Numbered from the stretch's first letter, positions 1 through 9,612 are shown. The stretch: DNA of 64,000 nucleotides from Acidobacteriota bacterium (GCA_016713675.1 JADJOS010000001.1:930001-994000), one strand, 5' to 3'. The notes: generated by a model from the sequence alone, not told the origin. Numbers and translations are program-made.

Positions 1-2
1 CC

Positions 3-455
3 TTGAGAGAATTATTCAAAGATGAGGTAAGACTCATCGGCCGCGACCTCGGAATCCCCGAGATGATCCTCGAACGTCATCCGTTCCCCGGCCCGGGCCT
101 CGGGGTCCGTATTCTAGGCGACATCACGCCCGAAAAGGTCGAACTCCTGCAAAAAGCGGACAAAATATTTATCGAGGAACTCCACAATTTCGGCATTTAC
201 GGCGATGTGTGGCAGGCATTTGCGGTTTTGCTCCCGATCCAATCCGTCGGCGTTATGGGGGATTTTCGCACCTATGAAAGGACAGTGGCGCTAAGAGCAG
301 TCACATCGACCGACGGCATGACCGCCGACTGGGCAAGGTTGCCGCATGATTTCCTCGCCGCCGTTTCGTCAAGAATTACGTCCGAAGTCCGGGGTGTAAA
401 CCGCGTGGTCTATGACATCTCCTCCAAACCGCCGAGCACGATCGAATGGGAGTAA
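3..455 (+). CDS. guaA: GMP synthase (glutamine-hydrolysing), C-terminal part, cut by window edge
   Basis: Only the C-terminal ~150 residues are present; the reading frame is open to the left edge. GMP synthase aminates XMP to GMP in purine biosynthesis. The fragment is the C-terminal dimerisation domain, recognisable from HPFPGPGLGVRILGD near its start and the family-typical ending KPPSTIEWE. The glutamine amidotransferase and ATP-pyrophosphatase domains lie outside the window. The stop is TAA at 453-455. No frameshift is seen. The next gene, on the opposite strand, converges on it. Confidence 0.97.
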   Translation: MRELFKDEVRLIGRDLGIPEMILERHPFPGPGLGVRILGDITPEKVELLQKADKIFIEELHNFGIYGDVWQAFAVLLPIQSVGVMGDFRTYERTVALRAVTSTDGMTADWARLPHDFLAAVSSRITSEVRGVNRVVYDISSKPPSTIEWE

Positions 456-505
456 GAAATGCTTGCCATTTCTGATTCGCATTCCAAATTAAGTGGCGTA
501 GTCCG

Positions 506-1354
506 CTATTTCGCACGTTTCACCGCGAAGGATCTTCCGTCCGCTCGATAAAACGTGCCTTTATTATAATTTTCGTCGTCAAAAACAAATGAATTCGAAT
601 CTGGTTGGTCGGGCGCGGATTCGAATGTGTTGCCTTCAGTAAATGCGAACATCTCGACGCCGCTGCCTTTGGCCCAACGGACCTCGAACGCCATCTTGAC
701 CGGTTTGACCGTGCAGCTTGTATCGCCGACAATATACCGGCCCTCAAATTCGCCTGATGATGCTACGGTTTTGGGTTTATCGGTATATGTTTCTCTTAGC
801 CATTTCATCAGGCTGTCGCCGCTGCCGTAAGCAATGTTTTCGATCTTCCACGAGCCGTCCACCTGTTTTAGAGCATAGGTGATGGTCACCTTTTGACCGA
901 AATTCGTAAAAGTGACGGGAATGCCGGCAGTGTCATTTTTTACCTCAGCACGGCCGATTACGAAGTTCTTGATCTCCGTATCCTGCGCGTTGTAGAGCGG
1001 GTCACCGTCGATCGCACCGACCTCGCCGCTCGAGTTGTTAGCGTCTTTCCAAATCAGATCAGCCAGCGGTTTTGCAAAGTATTTGTCCACTAACGCCCGG
1101 TCTTTTGTCTGAAAGAACGGGCTCTTTTTACCGTCATGGGCTTTGTAAAGGTCGGCAACCAACGCCTCGGCAGTGGCACTTTGCGATTCACCCGAGGCAG
1201 CGGTCGGCGTGCCTGACGCCGCCGCCGCGTTGAATTCGGCTCCCGAATTTACATTGGTGTTGTTTCCTGATGTCGAAAACGAAAAGTTACATGCCGATGC
1301 TGCAAATGCGGCCGTTGCCAGAAGGACCCGAAGAAACTGTGTTTTTGATCGCAT
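506..1354 (-). CDS. Putative lipoprotein with DUF3828-like domain
   Basis: About 282 residues if translation starts at the ATG at 1354, which has an AGGTGA ribosome site just upstream; an in-frame ATG at 1390 gives a longer form with no signal-like start. The N-terminus is a lipoprotein signal peptide ending AASAC, with the lipid-modified Cys near residue 22, followed by a Ser/Thr/Asn/Ala-rich linker. Residues ~60-190 resemble DUF3828 (NTF2-like fold): an initial LYKAHDG..PFF segment, then VTFTNFGQKVTITYAL and DGSWKIENI. The last ~70 residues form an extra beta-rich segment of unknown role. Divergent from the M61 peptidase gene. Function unknown. Confidence 0.75.
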   Translation of the reverse strand: MRSKTQFLRVLLATAAFAASACNFSFSTSGNNTNVNSGAEFNAAAASGTPTAASGESQSATAEALVADLYKAHDGKKSPFFQTKDRALVDKYFAKPLADLIWKDANNSSGEVGAIDGDPLYNAQDTEIKNFVIGRAEVKNDTAGIPVTFTNFGQKVTITYALKQVDGSWKIENIAYGSGDSLMKWLRETYTDKPKTVASSGEFEGRYIVGDTSCTVKPVKMAFEVRWAKGSGVEMFAFTEGNTFESAPDQPDSNSFVFDDENYNKGTFYRADGRSFAVKRAK

Positions 1355-1435
1355 AATCACCTGACTCAATCCTATGTAATAATGAAACAAACTAAAACTT
1401 CAATCAGTAATAATCTATTCGGTCACCGACGAATT

Positions 1436-3217
1436 ATGTGTAAAATCAAACAATTCATTTCGCCTGTCCTCCTTCTCGTAGTATTTACCTTCACTCAAGG
1501 AGCAGTTGCCCAAAAAGGCAAGCTCGACATCAACTACACGGTTTCGCTCACCGACGTCGCGAAACAGGAATTTCACATTACAACCGACATCAAAAATATT
1601 AACCAGCCGACACTCGAACTAGCCTTGCCTACTTGGACGCCCGGTTGGTACACGGTCGAAAATTACTTTAAGAATGTGCTGCGGTTCCGCATAACCGACG
1701 TAAACGGCAAGGTTCTGCCGCTTAGGATGACGCGAAAACAGACCTGGCGTCTCGACACACGCGGAATCAAACAGATCCGAGTCGATTATGATTACAGCGC
1801 CACTGTGCTTGGGCTAAATCAAGCGAAAATTGCGACTGATTTCGCGTTCTTTACCGGCATCTAACTTTTCCTCGAACCGCTTGGCCACCGCACCGACCCG
1901 AGCACCGTCAAATTCCATATTCCTACGGGCTGGAAGTTAATGTCCGCGCTCAAAGACACCGCCGACCCGACCGTTTTCATTGCTGCTGATTTCGATACGT
2001 TAGTGGACGCCCCTGCATTAATGGGCAAATTCGACGTTACCCAATTTGAGGTCGAAGGCAAACCGCACTTTTTCGCGGCAGCTCCGGCCGGAGTCTTCAA
2101 TGGCGAAAAATCGAAGAAATTCACCGAGATGCTCGGTTCTACCATCAAGGCACAGAGCGCGATCTTTGGCGGATTGCCGTACGACAAATACATCGCTTTC
2201 TATTTCTTCATGCCAGCACAATCAAACGCGAGCGGTGCCCTTGAACACCAGAATTCTTACGTTGCTTTTGCTCCGGCCGGTGAACGTTCGACACCCGAAG
2301 GTATCATCGGCACAGGCTCGCATGAATTTTTCCATACATGGAACGTCAAGCGAATCCGACCTGCCGAAATGTGGCCGTATGATTATTCGCGTGAAAACGA
2401 AACGCCGCTCCTGTGGTTTTCCGAGGGTTTCACAAATTACTACGGCGTTGTCGCTACCTATCGCGCCGGAGTTACTTCGAAAGAGAACTTCTTGGCCCGC
2501 GTTGCGGATGCCGCTGCCGGTATCGAAAATAGCGAGGCTCGCAAATACATCTCCCCCGCAAACTCGTCCGTTTCGACTTGGGCCGGCTACGACACACCGA
2601 CTGCGTTCGGCATCTCATACTACACACAGGGGCAAAATCTCGCTGCCCTTTTGGATCTCTCGATCCGCCATGACAGCCACGACCAATACGACCTAGATGA
2701 TGTAATGCGTGCTCTCCTCAACGAACATTACGCGAAAGGCAAAGGGTTTTCGACCGCCGATCTGATCGGAATTGTAAATCGGCTAACGAAAAAGGACTAC
2801 AACGACTTTTTCGACCGCTACGTTTTTGGGACCGACGTGCCCGATTACGACCGCATCTTCGGATACGCCGGGCTTACGCTCGTGCGAAAGACCGATGCGA
2901 CGCCCGATTTTGGTTTCTCGGTCCGCCCGCGTAACGGCGGCCTGACCATCAACGGCGTCGAAACCGGCGGTTCGGCCGCCAACGCAGGATTAAAGGTCGG
3001 AGACGTTATCACAAAGATGAATGGCGTTTCTCCATTCGAAGCCCCATTCGGCACATTCGCAGGGCGTGAGATCAAACTTACTATCATTCGCGACGGCGTT
3101 GAATCCGACGTACCAATGAAGGTCGGCTCGCGCGAATATGTCGCGTTCAATCTTGTCGAAATGACTGACGCTACGGCTCAGCAGACCAAGCTCCGCGACG
3201 GCTGGCTGAAGCGATAA
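1436..3217 (+). pseudogene. M61 glycyl-aminopeptidase-type peptidase with PDZ domain, interrupted by in-frame TAA
   Basis: One continuous reading frame of ~593 codons carries a signal peptide (hydrophobic stretch ending GAVAQ), the M61 N-terminal beta domain, a zinc-binding HEFFHTWN motif near codon 296 with the downstream glutamate in WFSEGFTNYYG, and a C-terminal PDZ domain (GGSAANAGLKVGDVI). Codon 143 (1862-1864) is TAA, and the same frame resumes at once with LFLEPLGHR, which is typical of the family at this point. The lesion is therefore a nonsense codon and not a shift. The start at 1436 was preferred over 1382 because the signal peptide begins there. If the stop is real, neither half is likely to be active: the downstream Met (1940) lies inside the fold. 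It may instead be a base error. Confidence 0.85.
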
Positions 3218-3244
3218 ACTTGATCGGCCATATCTTTCCAACAG

Positions 3245-3268
3245 CGGCTCCGTTTATCGGCGGAGCCG
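3245..3268 (+). terminator. Hairpin downstream of M61 gene
   Basis: Perfect 8-bp inverted repeat CGGCTCCG / CGGAGCCG with an 8-nt loop, 27 nt after the M61 stop codon, followed by a pyrimidine-rich CCTTCTTTGTT. Plausible intrinsic terminator, though the T-tract is poor. The rest of 3269-3588 shows no gene I can support. Confidence 0.5.
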
Positions 3269-3588
3269 CCTTCTTTGTTGGATCGAGAGAGTTTTGCTGC
3301 ACAACAATTTTTAAACCGTTAACCACTCCACACTCACCCCGAAAAAATTCGCGCCCGAGCCTTTTCCTTTTTCCAAACATCGAAAATAGGCGATTTTCCT
3401 GAGCTGACTTCACTATTAAATGGCACGTAATTTGCGCCTACGATTAGCGTAAGTGTTTGTATTCAGATCTTTGACAACGACCAACGCTACGGCAATGGTC
3501 TTCATTGAGAATTACGGCGAGTCTCGTGATCGGTTTACAAACGAATTATAAGTTCTGATGCCCCGTGGGGTTTCAGCAGGAGGTAGTT

Positions 3589-5283
3589 ATGAAAAAGGAT
3601 CTTTTTCCTAGGAATCTATTAGGGATCGGTATATTAGTGCTTGCCGGAATCACCATGGTCGTTGCTCAGAACAACGCTCGGACCTTACCCATCAAAGCCG
3701 ATCCGTTCGTTAATTCAAATATCATTGTAAATGTTGACACACTTGGCGTCGCCCTTTTTGACGCCACGGGCTTTCGTCCGTTCGAGATGGTCGACCTCTT
3801 CATTGTTTCGACGCCGAATAAACTGCCATTTGATGTCGTCTTAGCTCGCTGGACCGCGATCGCCGACCAAAACGGTGCGTTTACGGCAGTTTGGCAGGGC
3901 GTCGTCGCCGAACCATCTCTGCTTGTACGAGCGGTCGGCACCGCATCAAATCGCTTTGTTGAGAAACAGTTTTCGACACTGCCCAGACCCGAAGCAGCGT
4001 CCGGAAACCTAGATCAGTGCCGTAACGGCTCGATCGATGATCCCAAGGACTGCTCCGCTGATAATTGGGTAAACGGAAATTTAAATGGCTCACAGGCCCA
4101 CTATCTTGAAGGCGACTCGGTACCTTATCGCATCGTTTTTAGTGGTCTGGATACAGCGATAGAACATAACGTCACCATTCAATGGGATACCACCGAGGGC
4201 GGAAAGCATGCCATCGACTATCTTACGACGGTCGATCGCACCGAAGTGGCAGCAGATCCATGCTACGGCATTGCCAACTGTTCTAAAACTGCATTCTCGG
4301 AGTTAGCCATTCCACCGGATCCGAATGTAATTGCGGGACTTAGCGGAAATGACATCAGCCAGGTCGGCGGAGAATTCAGGCTGTATGGCGGAACATTGCT
4401 CACGACTTCCGAATACACACTCCTGCACGATTACACAACAACGAGCCACACTTCCATCACGATCAAATTTACAACGACGGTCCCGAACCCGGTCCTTGCC
4501 TGGGGCGGTCATATCGCGACCAGAGCCGACTGGGGCGTCGGAAATTCAGCGGTAGCTATTAGCGGCTCGCCGTTTCATATGCGTCTGCTCGACCTCGACG
4601 GCAGCGGAGGCAACCAGGATCGCGGCCTTTCGACCGATGCGGTCTACTATCCCGGCGACATCAAGATCATCAAGGATTCGCAGCCGGATTCGGTAATATT
4701 CTTCAACTTCACCGCCGTAGGACCTGATGTTTCGAATTTCTCGCTAAATGACAATGGAATTGGAACCGATACCGACTACATGGTGAGCTTTGCAAATCTG
4801 ATCCGGTTTGGCCCAGGCCATACGGTTACGATAACTGAACTGCCGAACAACGCAATGCGTGCATCGGCGATCAACTGCACCAGCGATCCAAAGGGCGGTG
4901 ATGGAACGAACAACAATGTAATTTCCGTTCCAAACCAGAATGTTGAGATCTTTCTCGAAGAGGGCGAGTCGGTAACCTGCACGTTCGTCAATACTCTAAG
5001 CCCCACATCGGCATTCGCGTCGATCGACGGCCGTGTGACGAATAAACCGGGCATCGGATTACCTCGTGTTGTTCTGGAGCTGACACCGTCGGGTGGTGGT
5101 TCGGAGAAATATAGGGTAATGACAAGTTCGTTGGGCTATTACCGATTCGACGATATTCCAACGGGACGTACTTATGTGATGACCATTTCGACAAAGGGCT
5201 ATTACTTTGACCCGCCATCGATGATCTTTGACGTCAATGACAGTATTAACGATCTCAACTTTTTTGGCATCGATAATCCATGA
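3589..5283 (+). CDS. Secreted surface protein with C-terminal carboxypeptidase-regulatory-like domain
   Basis: About 564 residues from the ATG at 3589, which has an AGGAGG site at 3578-3583; an earlier in-frame start at 3565 lacks one. The N-terminus (MKKDLFPRN.. then a hydrophobic run ending MVVAQ) is a signal peptide. The body is beta-rich with Asp/Gly/Asn-rich loops and paired cysteines. Residues ~365-480 read like a prealbumin/collagen-binding-B-type fold with ESVTCTFVNTL, a phrase common in bacterial adhesin-like proteins with DUF11/SpaA-like domains. The last ~90 residues (GRVTNKPGIGLPRVVLEL..GYYRFDDIPTGRTYVMTISTKGY) are a carboxypeptidase-regulatory-like (transthyretin-type) domain. 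Likely exported or cell-surface; no enzymatic motif seen. Confidence 0.7.
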   Translation: MKKDLFPRNLLGIGILVLAGITMVVAQNNARTLPIKADPFVNSNIIVNVDTLGVALFDATGFRPFEMVDLFIVSTPNKLPFDVVLARWTAIADQNGAFTAVWQGVVAEPSLLVRAVGTASNRFVEKQFSTLPRPEAASGNLDQCRNGSIDDPKDCSADNWVNGNLNGSQAHYLEGDSVPYRIVFSGLDTAIEHNVTIQWDTTEGGKHAIDYLTTVDRTEVAADPCYGIANCSKTAFSELAIPPDPNVIAGLSGNDISQVGGEFRLYGGTLLTTSEYTLLHDYTTTSHTSITIKFTTTVPNPVLAWGGHIATRADWGVGNSAVAISGSPFHMRLLDLDGSGGNQDRGLSTDAVYYPGDIKIIKDSQPDSVIFFNFTAVGPDVSNFSLNDNGIGTDTDYMVSFANLIRFGPGHTVTITELPNNAMRASAINCTSDPKGGDGTNNNVISVPNQNVEIFLEEGESVTCTFVNTLSPTSAFASIDGRVTNKPGIGLPRVVLELTPSGGGSEKYRVMTSSLGYYRFDDIPTGRTYVMTISTKGYYFDPPSMIFDVNDSINDLNFFGIDNP

Positions 5284-5340
5284 TCTTTGGTTCGAAGCCG
5301 CTCCAACGGAATAGCGGTAATTTGATCTGATTAATTGACA

Positions 5341-5377
5341 AAAGCCGGCCCCAAAAATGGGCCGGCTTTCTATTTTA
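5341..5377 (+). terminator. Strong intrinsic terminator
   Basis: Perfect 12-bp stem AAAGCCGGCCCC-type arm against GGGCCGGCTTT with a short CAAAAAT loop, then CTATTTT. It lies 58 nt after the surface-protein stop and before the convergent MATE gene, so it serves mainly the plus strand. Confidence 0.85.
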
Positions 5378-5476
5378 GTCAGATTCCAGAACTGTCAAAG
5401 GCCTTGGAATGTCATGTCCATCAGCAACTGCGACGACCAATCGTTCTCACCGCCCTCGCGGACCACAAGACCGCGG

Positions 5477-6958
5477 TCACGCTTGCGTTGTATCAATATC
5501 GACTTTGATCGAGCGCCAGCGTTGTTGGTTAAATCTGATGATACTAAGCAGGAACCGCGTAAAGTGTCCGGCTAGGATGGCAAGCCAGATGTGTATCGGC
5601 TCGAGGCCGATCAGTCGCTGTATCACGAAGCAAATACCAACGGGTAATAATACCTGCGAGATGATCGAGATAAAGAGCGGGCTTTTTGTGTCGCCGGTGC
5701 CCTGGAGGCCGCCGGTGTAGGCGAGTGCCATCGAGATGAATAGGCCTGAGATACTAAGCACACGGAGCAGTTCGGTCCCGATCGCGACAACTTCCGGGTC
5801 GGTCATGCCGAAGATCGCCAACAGTTGCTGCGGTATAAAGAAAAAGAACAGACCAACTACGACCGCTCCCGCGAGGCCGAAACTCGCCGCCGTACGCACT
5901 GCTGCAACCGCACGGTCAGGTTTACCTGCTCCCATATTCTGCCCGGCGACCGATGCCGAAGCTCCCATCAAAGCGTTTGACGACCAGGTGACAAGCAGAA
6001 ACAACTGACTATATGCGACGGCATATACGGCCTGCGTCGCTTTGCCCATGGCTAGCGAACCCATAAAGGCCGCCATTATCACGCCGCCGACGTTCATTGC
6101 GATGCCCTGTATCCCGGCCGGCAACCCAAATTTGAAGAGCTGACGGATCACTTTCCAATTGGGCGCGTAACCTGATCTTGGAAACGAAACGACCCAGGAA
6201 CCGTTCCAAAGTTTGTAGAGCGAATAGACCCCGACAGGCCCCGACGCGAGACAAGTTCCCATTGCAGAACCGGCCGTCCCGAATGCCGGGATCGGACCAA
6301 GGCCGCGAATAAGGATGACGTTGAAAATGACGTTCAGCACGTTCATCGTCACGCCAAGCACCATTGGGGTTCGGGCGTCGCCCGCAGAACGCAGAGAACC
6401 GCTGAGCATGAAATAGATCAGCATCCCGAAACTACAAGTGAACATTATGCGCAAGAACGGCAAGGCCTCTGTCATAACGTCCGGGTCCGAAGTTACAAAC
6501 CCAAGTAAATGCGGGGCGGCAAAATAACCGATCGGGGCGAGGATGCCGAGCGACATGAACGCAGCTGTAAGAAAACCCTGATAGACCGTTCGATTTACTT
6601 TTTCAGAGTCGCGGGCACCGGCAAATCGGGCAACAAGCACGCTCATGCCGATAAATATCGACGACACAAATACGATGACGACGAGGAATATCTGAAATCC
6701 GACGCCGATCGCGGCGTTTGCCTGATAGCCGATGAGGTTGCCGACCAGTATCTGATCGACCCAGCCCTGAGCGCCGCTGACTAGATTCGTGAGGACTGCA
6801 GGCCAAGCGATCTTCCAGACGGCACGTGTGAGCGGTCCTTCGGTGATGGAAGGATCGAATTTTGATTTTTTCTTTGCATCCGGGCCAGCAGGCACGGCCG
6901 CTTTGAGGTCGGCCTGGTCCAATATTTCTTCCGGATCTAATGCTGCGGTTTCGCTCAT
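5477..6958 (-). CDS. MATE family multidrug/cation exporter
   Basis: 493 residues. After a ~50-residue hydrophilic N-terminal tail rich in Ala/Asp/Lys comes the MATE start region, ITEGPLTRAVWKIAWPAVLTN, then about 12 hydrophobic segments in two repeated halves, with the family-type GDARTPMVLG and GTGDTKSP loops. The family exports organic cations and drugs by Na+ or H+ antiport across the inner membrane. Length and motif order match full MATE proteins. It stands alone, with the next upstream minus-strand gene 70 nt away, so it may be read through from the DoxX/DUF1428 set. Substrate cannot be inferred. Confidence 0.9.
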   Translation of the reverse strand: MSETAALDPEEILDQADLKAAVPAGPDAKKKSKFDPSITEGPLTRAVWKIAWPAVLTNLVSGAQGWVDQILVGNLIGYQANAAIGVGFQIFLVVIVFVSSIFIGMSVLVARFAGARDSEKVNRTVYQGFLTAAFMSLGILAPIGYFAAPHLLGFVTSDPDVMTEALPFLRIMFTCSFGMLIYFMLSGSLRSAGDARTPMVLGVTMNVLNVIFNVILIRGLGPIPAFGTAGSAMGTCLASGPVGVYSLYKLWNGSWVVSFPRSGYAPNWKVIRQLFKFGLPAGIQGIAMNVGGVIMAAFMGSLAMGKATQAVYAVAYSQLFLLVTWSSNALMGASASVAGQNMGAGKPDRAVAAVRTAASFGLAGAVVVGLFFFFIPQQLLAIFGMTDPEVVAIGTELLRVLSISGLFISMALAYTGGLQGTGDTKSPLFISIISQVLLPVGICFVIQRLIGLEPIHIWLAILAGHFTRFLLSIIRFNQQRWRSIKVDIDTTQA

Positions 6959-7031
6959 TTGGCGTTTGAATTTAATTTACAGATTACAATATTCACGCCG
7001 AAAGCGAATATACCAGCGAACGATGATCGGC

Positions 7032-7391
7032 CTAAAGGTCGACCAATATCTTAAACCCGCCGTAAACCATTCGTTTGCAGTCGAATAACTCCTCGGCATT
7101 AGCGAATCCTGTCATTGCAGGATCTGCGAAAATTGCCTTCATGACCTTGTTCCGATGAGCTTCAGACCTAAATTCGACAGAAGCATAGACAAGCGTTTCA
7201 CCTTCCTTCAATTTGATCTTTTTTGGGAATGGGACGACGTCCAGAATATCAAGATCCGAGCCTATATATTCACGGTAGCGCAGAGCTCCGTGCATCATAA
7301 AGATCTTTCCAACGGCGGTAGCCAGCTTTTTGTAAGCCGGAATATTTTCCTCGAGTATCGGCACCAAATAAACGTCTGCGTACTTTGACAT
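7032..7391 (-). CDS. DUF1428 (YbaA-like) protein
   Basis: 119 residues, full family length. The start MSKYADVYLVPILEENIPAYKK, the central VVPFPKKIKLKEGETLVYASVEFRS and the end KRMVYGGFKILVDL are diagnostic for DUF1428, a ferredoxin-like alpha/beta-barrel family of unknown function. Its start codon abuts the stop of the DoxX-like gene (7392), so the two are translationally linked. It is the last gene of the minus-strand set 8742 to 7032. Such sets (SRPBCC, DoxX, DUF1428) recur in soil bacteria, where these genes often sit with ArsR-type regulators; no regulator is seen here. Confidence 0.92.
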   Translation of the reverse strand: MSKYADVYLVPILEENIPAYKKLATAVGKIFMMHGALRYREYIGSDLDILDVVPFPKKIKLKEGETLVYASVEFRSEAHRNKVMKAIFADPAMTGFANAEELFDCKRMVYGGFKILVDL

Positions 7392-7760
7392 CTAACTATC
7401 CCCTTCGCTTTGTTTTGTCTTGTGATACAGAAAATAAGAAACAAAGACAACGCAAAGTGCTGCACAAGGGATAACCCAATTGACTACCGGATCACCGACA
7501 AGGATGTGTGAATAGAACGCCCCGATGATGTCAAATACAAGCCCGGCGTAGGCCCATTCTTTGAGTGCGGGAAACCTTGGAAACACGATCGCGGCCGCAG
7601 CCAAGAGCTTTGCTGCACCGATGAAAGGCATCAGGTACTCAGGATATCCAAGATGGGAAAAAACGGCCGCGGCCTCGGGTAATTTGATCACATCGGCGAT
7701 GCCGGTGATAACGAGAAACACGGCCAAGAGCCCGGTAACGATCCAATAAGCGATCTTCAT
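7392..7760 (-). CDS. DoxX-like integral membrane protein
   Basis: 122 residues from the ATG at 7760 (MKIAYWIVTG). The longer upstream extension in this frame overlaps the previous gene and is Arg/Ala-rich, so it was rejected. Four hydrophobic helices with the DoxX-family pattern VITGIADVIKLPEAAAVFSHLGYP, then LAAAAIVFPRFPALKEWAYAG and a final pair of membrane segments. Four-helix inner-membrane protein; in some bacteria DoxX proteins take part in redox or sulfur metabolism, but for this subfamily the role is unknown. Tightly packed between the second DoxX-like gene (8 nt away) and DUF1428. Confidence 0.88.
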   Translation of the reverse strand: MKIAYWIVTGLLAVFLVITGIADVIKLPEAAAVFSHLGYPEYLMPFIGAAKLLAAAAIVFPRFPALKEWAYAGLVFDIIGAFYSHILVGDPVVNWVIPCAALCVVFVSYFLYHKTKQSEGDS

Positions 7761-7768
7761 TGCGTTCC

Positions 7769-8167
7769 CTAGCTTCGCAGCGGCAGCAGCGCCTTGAGCC
7801 TCGGTTCGCGCAGCCACAGGCCGAGCCATACGAACACTCCGACGAGGATCTGTGTCCAAAACGGATCGCCGACCCTGACATGCGTCGCGATCGCTCCGCC
7901 CATATAGCCTGTGAGCAATATGGCACCGATAACGGACGTTCGCGGTATCAGATAAAGGAGTGTACAGGCGACTTCGACGATCCCGATCTTGAATATCACA
8001 TCCGGTGTCCAGCCCATATGTTCGAGCCCTTCATTAAACTCCTTGGTCGCAGGCATAAATTTGAAACTCGCACTCATGAAAAGCAAAAGTGCGGGAAGGA
8101 TCGAGATCACCCAGCCGGTGATCTTTGCGCCCTTTGAGACCGATGTTGTGTTTTCGTTGTCTGTCAT
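7769..8167 (-). CDS. DoxX-like integral membrane protein (paralogue)
   Basis: 132 residues, four predicted membrane helices: WVISILPALLLFMSASFKF, a second and third around ACTLLYLIP and IGAILLTGYMGGAIATH, and a fourth with VGVFVWLGLWLREPRL. The HMGWTPDVIFKIGIVE and GGAIATHVRVGDP segments match the DoxX-like (DoxX_2) family. Paralogous to the adjacent downstream gene but clearly diverged. It probably works with it as a membrane pair. A 20-nt gap separates it from the SRPBCC gene. Confidence 0.88.
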   Translation of the reverse strand: MTDNENTTSVSKGAKITGWVISILPALLLFMSASFKFMPATKEFNEGLEHMGWTPDVIFKIGIVEVACTLLYLIPRTSVIGAILLTGYMGGAIATHVRVGDPFWTQILVGVFVWLGLWLREPRLKALLPLRS

Positions 8168-8187
8168 ATTATTGGCTTCCTTCGAAT

Positions 8188-8742
8188 CTAAAGCGGCTGT
8201 TTCGGACCTTCGACGACAATCTTCATCTGCGCGAGGCCCTTTTCAAAATCGGCTCCGACGAGCTTGTCCATGTTCATGACCAGGCTAAATGCTTTCATCA
8301 CGTAATTGTTCTTTCCGGTCATCGTCCAGGTGACGTTCGTGGCGGAGCCTTCGGGTTTAAGCACAAACTCGGTCAGATTCTTGGCAGCAAACGGCTTGAT
8401 AAATTCGAGTTCGATGGCGATATGTTCGTTTGGATGGCTCTGTGTGATGGTCATCTTGCCTTCGCCAACATCATCGTTACCGACCCATGAATATGACGAA
8501 CCAACACCAGATGCCGGTCCTGCGTAAGTGGGTTTCATCTCCGGATCAAGCTTGGCCCATGGCGACCAGTCTTCCCATTTACGGAAATCGTTCACCTGCT
8601 CAAATACTCTTCCCGGAGCGGCATTGATCGTGGCCGAGCGCTCGATCTTAAAATCCTCCGGCTGCAATGCGACCACGACACAAAAAGCGGCAATTGCGAG
8701 TGCAATACCTGCAAGTGCGGCCAAAATGACTTTCTTGATCAT
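8188..8742 (-). CDS. SRPBCC family protein with N-terminal membrane anchor
   Basis: 184 residues; the ATG at 8742 is preceded by AGGAG. One N-terminal transmembrane helix (residues ~5-27) precedes a START/polyketide-cyclase-like domain: IERSATINAAPGRVFEQVNDFRKW, WSPWAKLDPEMK and a C-terminal helix ending MKIVVEGP. SRPBCC domains form a deep hydrophobic ligand pocket; the ligand here is unknown. First gene of the minus-strand set with two DoxX-like proteins and DUF1428, suggesting a shared stress or detoxification role (inference only). Confidence 0.88.
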   Translation of the reverse strand: MIKKVILAALAGIALAIAAFCVVVALQPEDFKIERSATINAAPGRVFEQVNDFRKWEDWSPWAKLDPEMKPTYAGPASGVGSSYSWVGNDDVGEGKMTITQSHPNEHIAIELEFIKPFAAKNLTEFVLKPEGSATNVTWTMTGKNNYVMKAFSLVMNMDKLVGADFEKGLAQMKIVVEGPKQPL

Positions 8743-8868
8743 AATTAATCTCCTGCTCGTGCGAATTTAAACTATTTCGGCTTTGGTTCCAAACTTATAC
8801 GGAGCGGCGAGTAATTGGTTATCACCCGAGGTTGCTATCGAAAAAAAAACCGATTATAAATAGCCGTA

Positions 8869-9576
8869 GTGAAACAATGCCCGACATGTCAAACAACATA
8901 CACTGATGAAACACTATTGTTCTGCCTAGCCGACGGGACGCCGCTCAGCGAGATCGCCGAAGAGGTGACCTTTGTAAGGTCAGGCCGCAGCGATCCGATG
9001 CGGGTCGATATACCGCAAACGGCCCCGCCACCGAGCTACGTCAAACAGCCGCCGGCAGAAACGGGTTCTAACACGATGAAGATCGTGCTTGTTGTTGGGT
9101 TGTTGGGTGCGATGGCTGTCATTGCGGTCGGCGGTGCGGCCGCTTTGATCTACTTTAATAAGGATTCCCGGACCGCTGAGCCTGTCGCGAATACTAAGGG
9201 GACTCCAACGCCTTCGTCAACATCGACTCCTGATAATACGAACGAACTACGCGACCAGATCGCCAATCTCGAAAAACGGTTAAACGAGCAAAAAAATGCG
9301 AATAAGGCCTCCGCAACGCCGCCGCTCGTAATGCCCAGCCCATCGACGACGCGTACGTCCGCCACGGTAAATTCTCCGGGCGACGGCTTTTTAGCGCTTC
9401 GTTCGCTGCCGAACAGTGAGGCCGGTGCAAGGATACTGAAGATTCCACACGGAGCGACCGTCTCTATCGGCGGCTGCGGGCCGGTTGTTCGTCCGGTCAG
9501 CCGCAGCGGACGATGGTGCCAGGCTAGTTATAACGGTTATACAGGCTGGGTCTTTGACGCTTATTTGGTTTACTAA
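8869..9576 (+). CDS. Zinc-ribbon, single-pass membrane protein with C-terminal SH3-like domain
   Basis: 235 residues starting with GTG at 8869. The N-terminus CPTCQTTYTDETLLFC (residues 4-19) followed by LADGTPL is a zinc-ribbon of a type frequent in Acidobacteria. It is followed by a Pro-rich cytoplasmic linker, one membrane helix (~residues 69-94), a Thr/Ser/Pro-rich stretch, a short predicted coiled coil (NELRDQIANLEKRLNEQKN) and a C-terminal bacterial SH3-like domain (~170-235: LRSLPNSEAGARILKIPHGATV..GRWCQASYNGYTGWVFDAYL). Topology suggests the zinc ribbon inside and the SH3 domain in the periplasm, where it could bind cell wall. Function unknown. Confidence 0.85.
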   Translation: MKQCPTCQTTYTDETLLFCLADGTPLSEIAEEVTFVRSGRSDPMRVDIPQTAPPPSYVKQPPAETGSNTMKIVLVVGLLGAMAVIAVGGAAALIYFNKDSRTAEPVANTKGTPTPSSTSTPDNTNELRDQIANLEKRLNEQKNANKASATPPLVMPSPSTTRTSATVNSPGDGFLALRSLPNSEAGARILKIPHGATVSIGGCGPVVRPVSRSGRWCQASYNGYTGWVFDAYLVY

Positions 9577-9583
9577 AGTGAAA

Positions 9584-9612
9584 GGGGATGGGCTTTTTTG
9601 GAAGCTCATCCC
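9584..9612 (+). terminator. Intrinsic terminator-like hairpin
   Basis: GGGGATGGGCTT / AAGCTCATCCCC arms (12 pairs including one G-U) separated by TTTTTGG, starting 7 nt after the stop of the SH3 protein. No T-tract follows, so it may act as a processing or stabilising hairpin for either strand. Confidence 0.5.

Noticed and set aside
1862..1864. Selenocysteine decoding as explanation of the M61 stop
   Set aside because: The codon is TAA, not TGA, and the frame shows no Cys-homologous position there.
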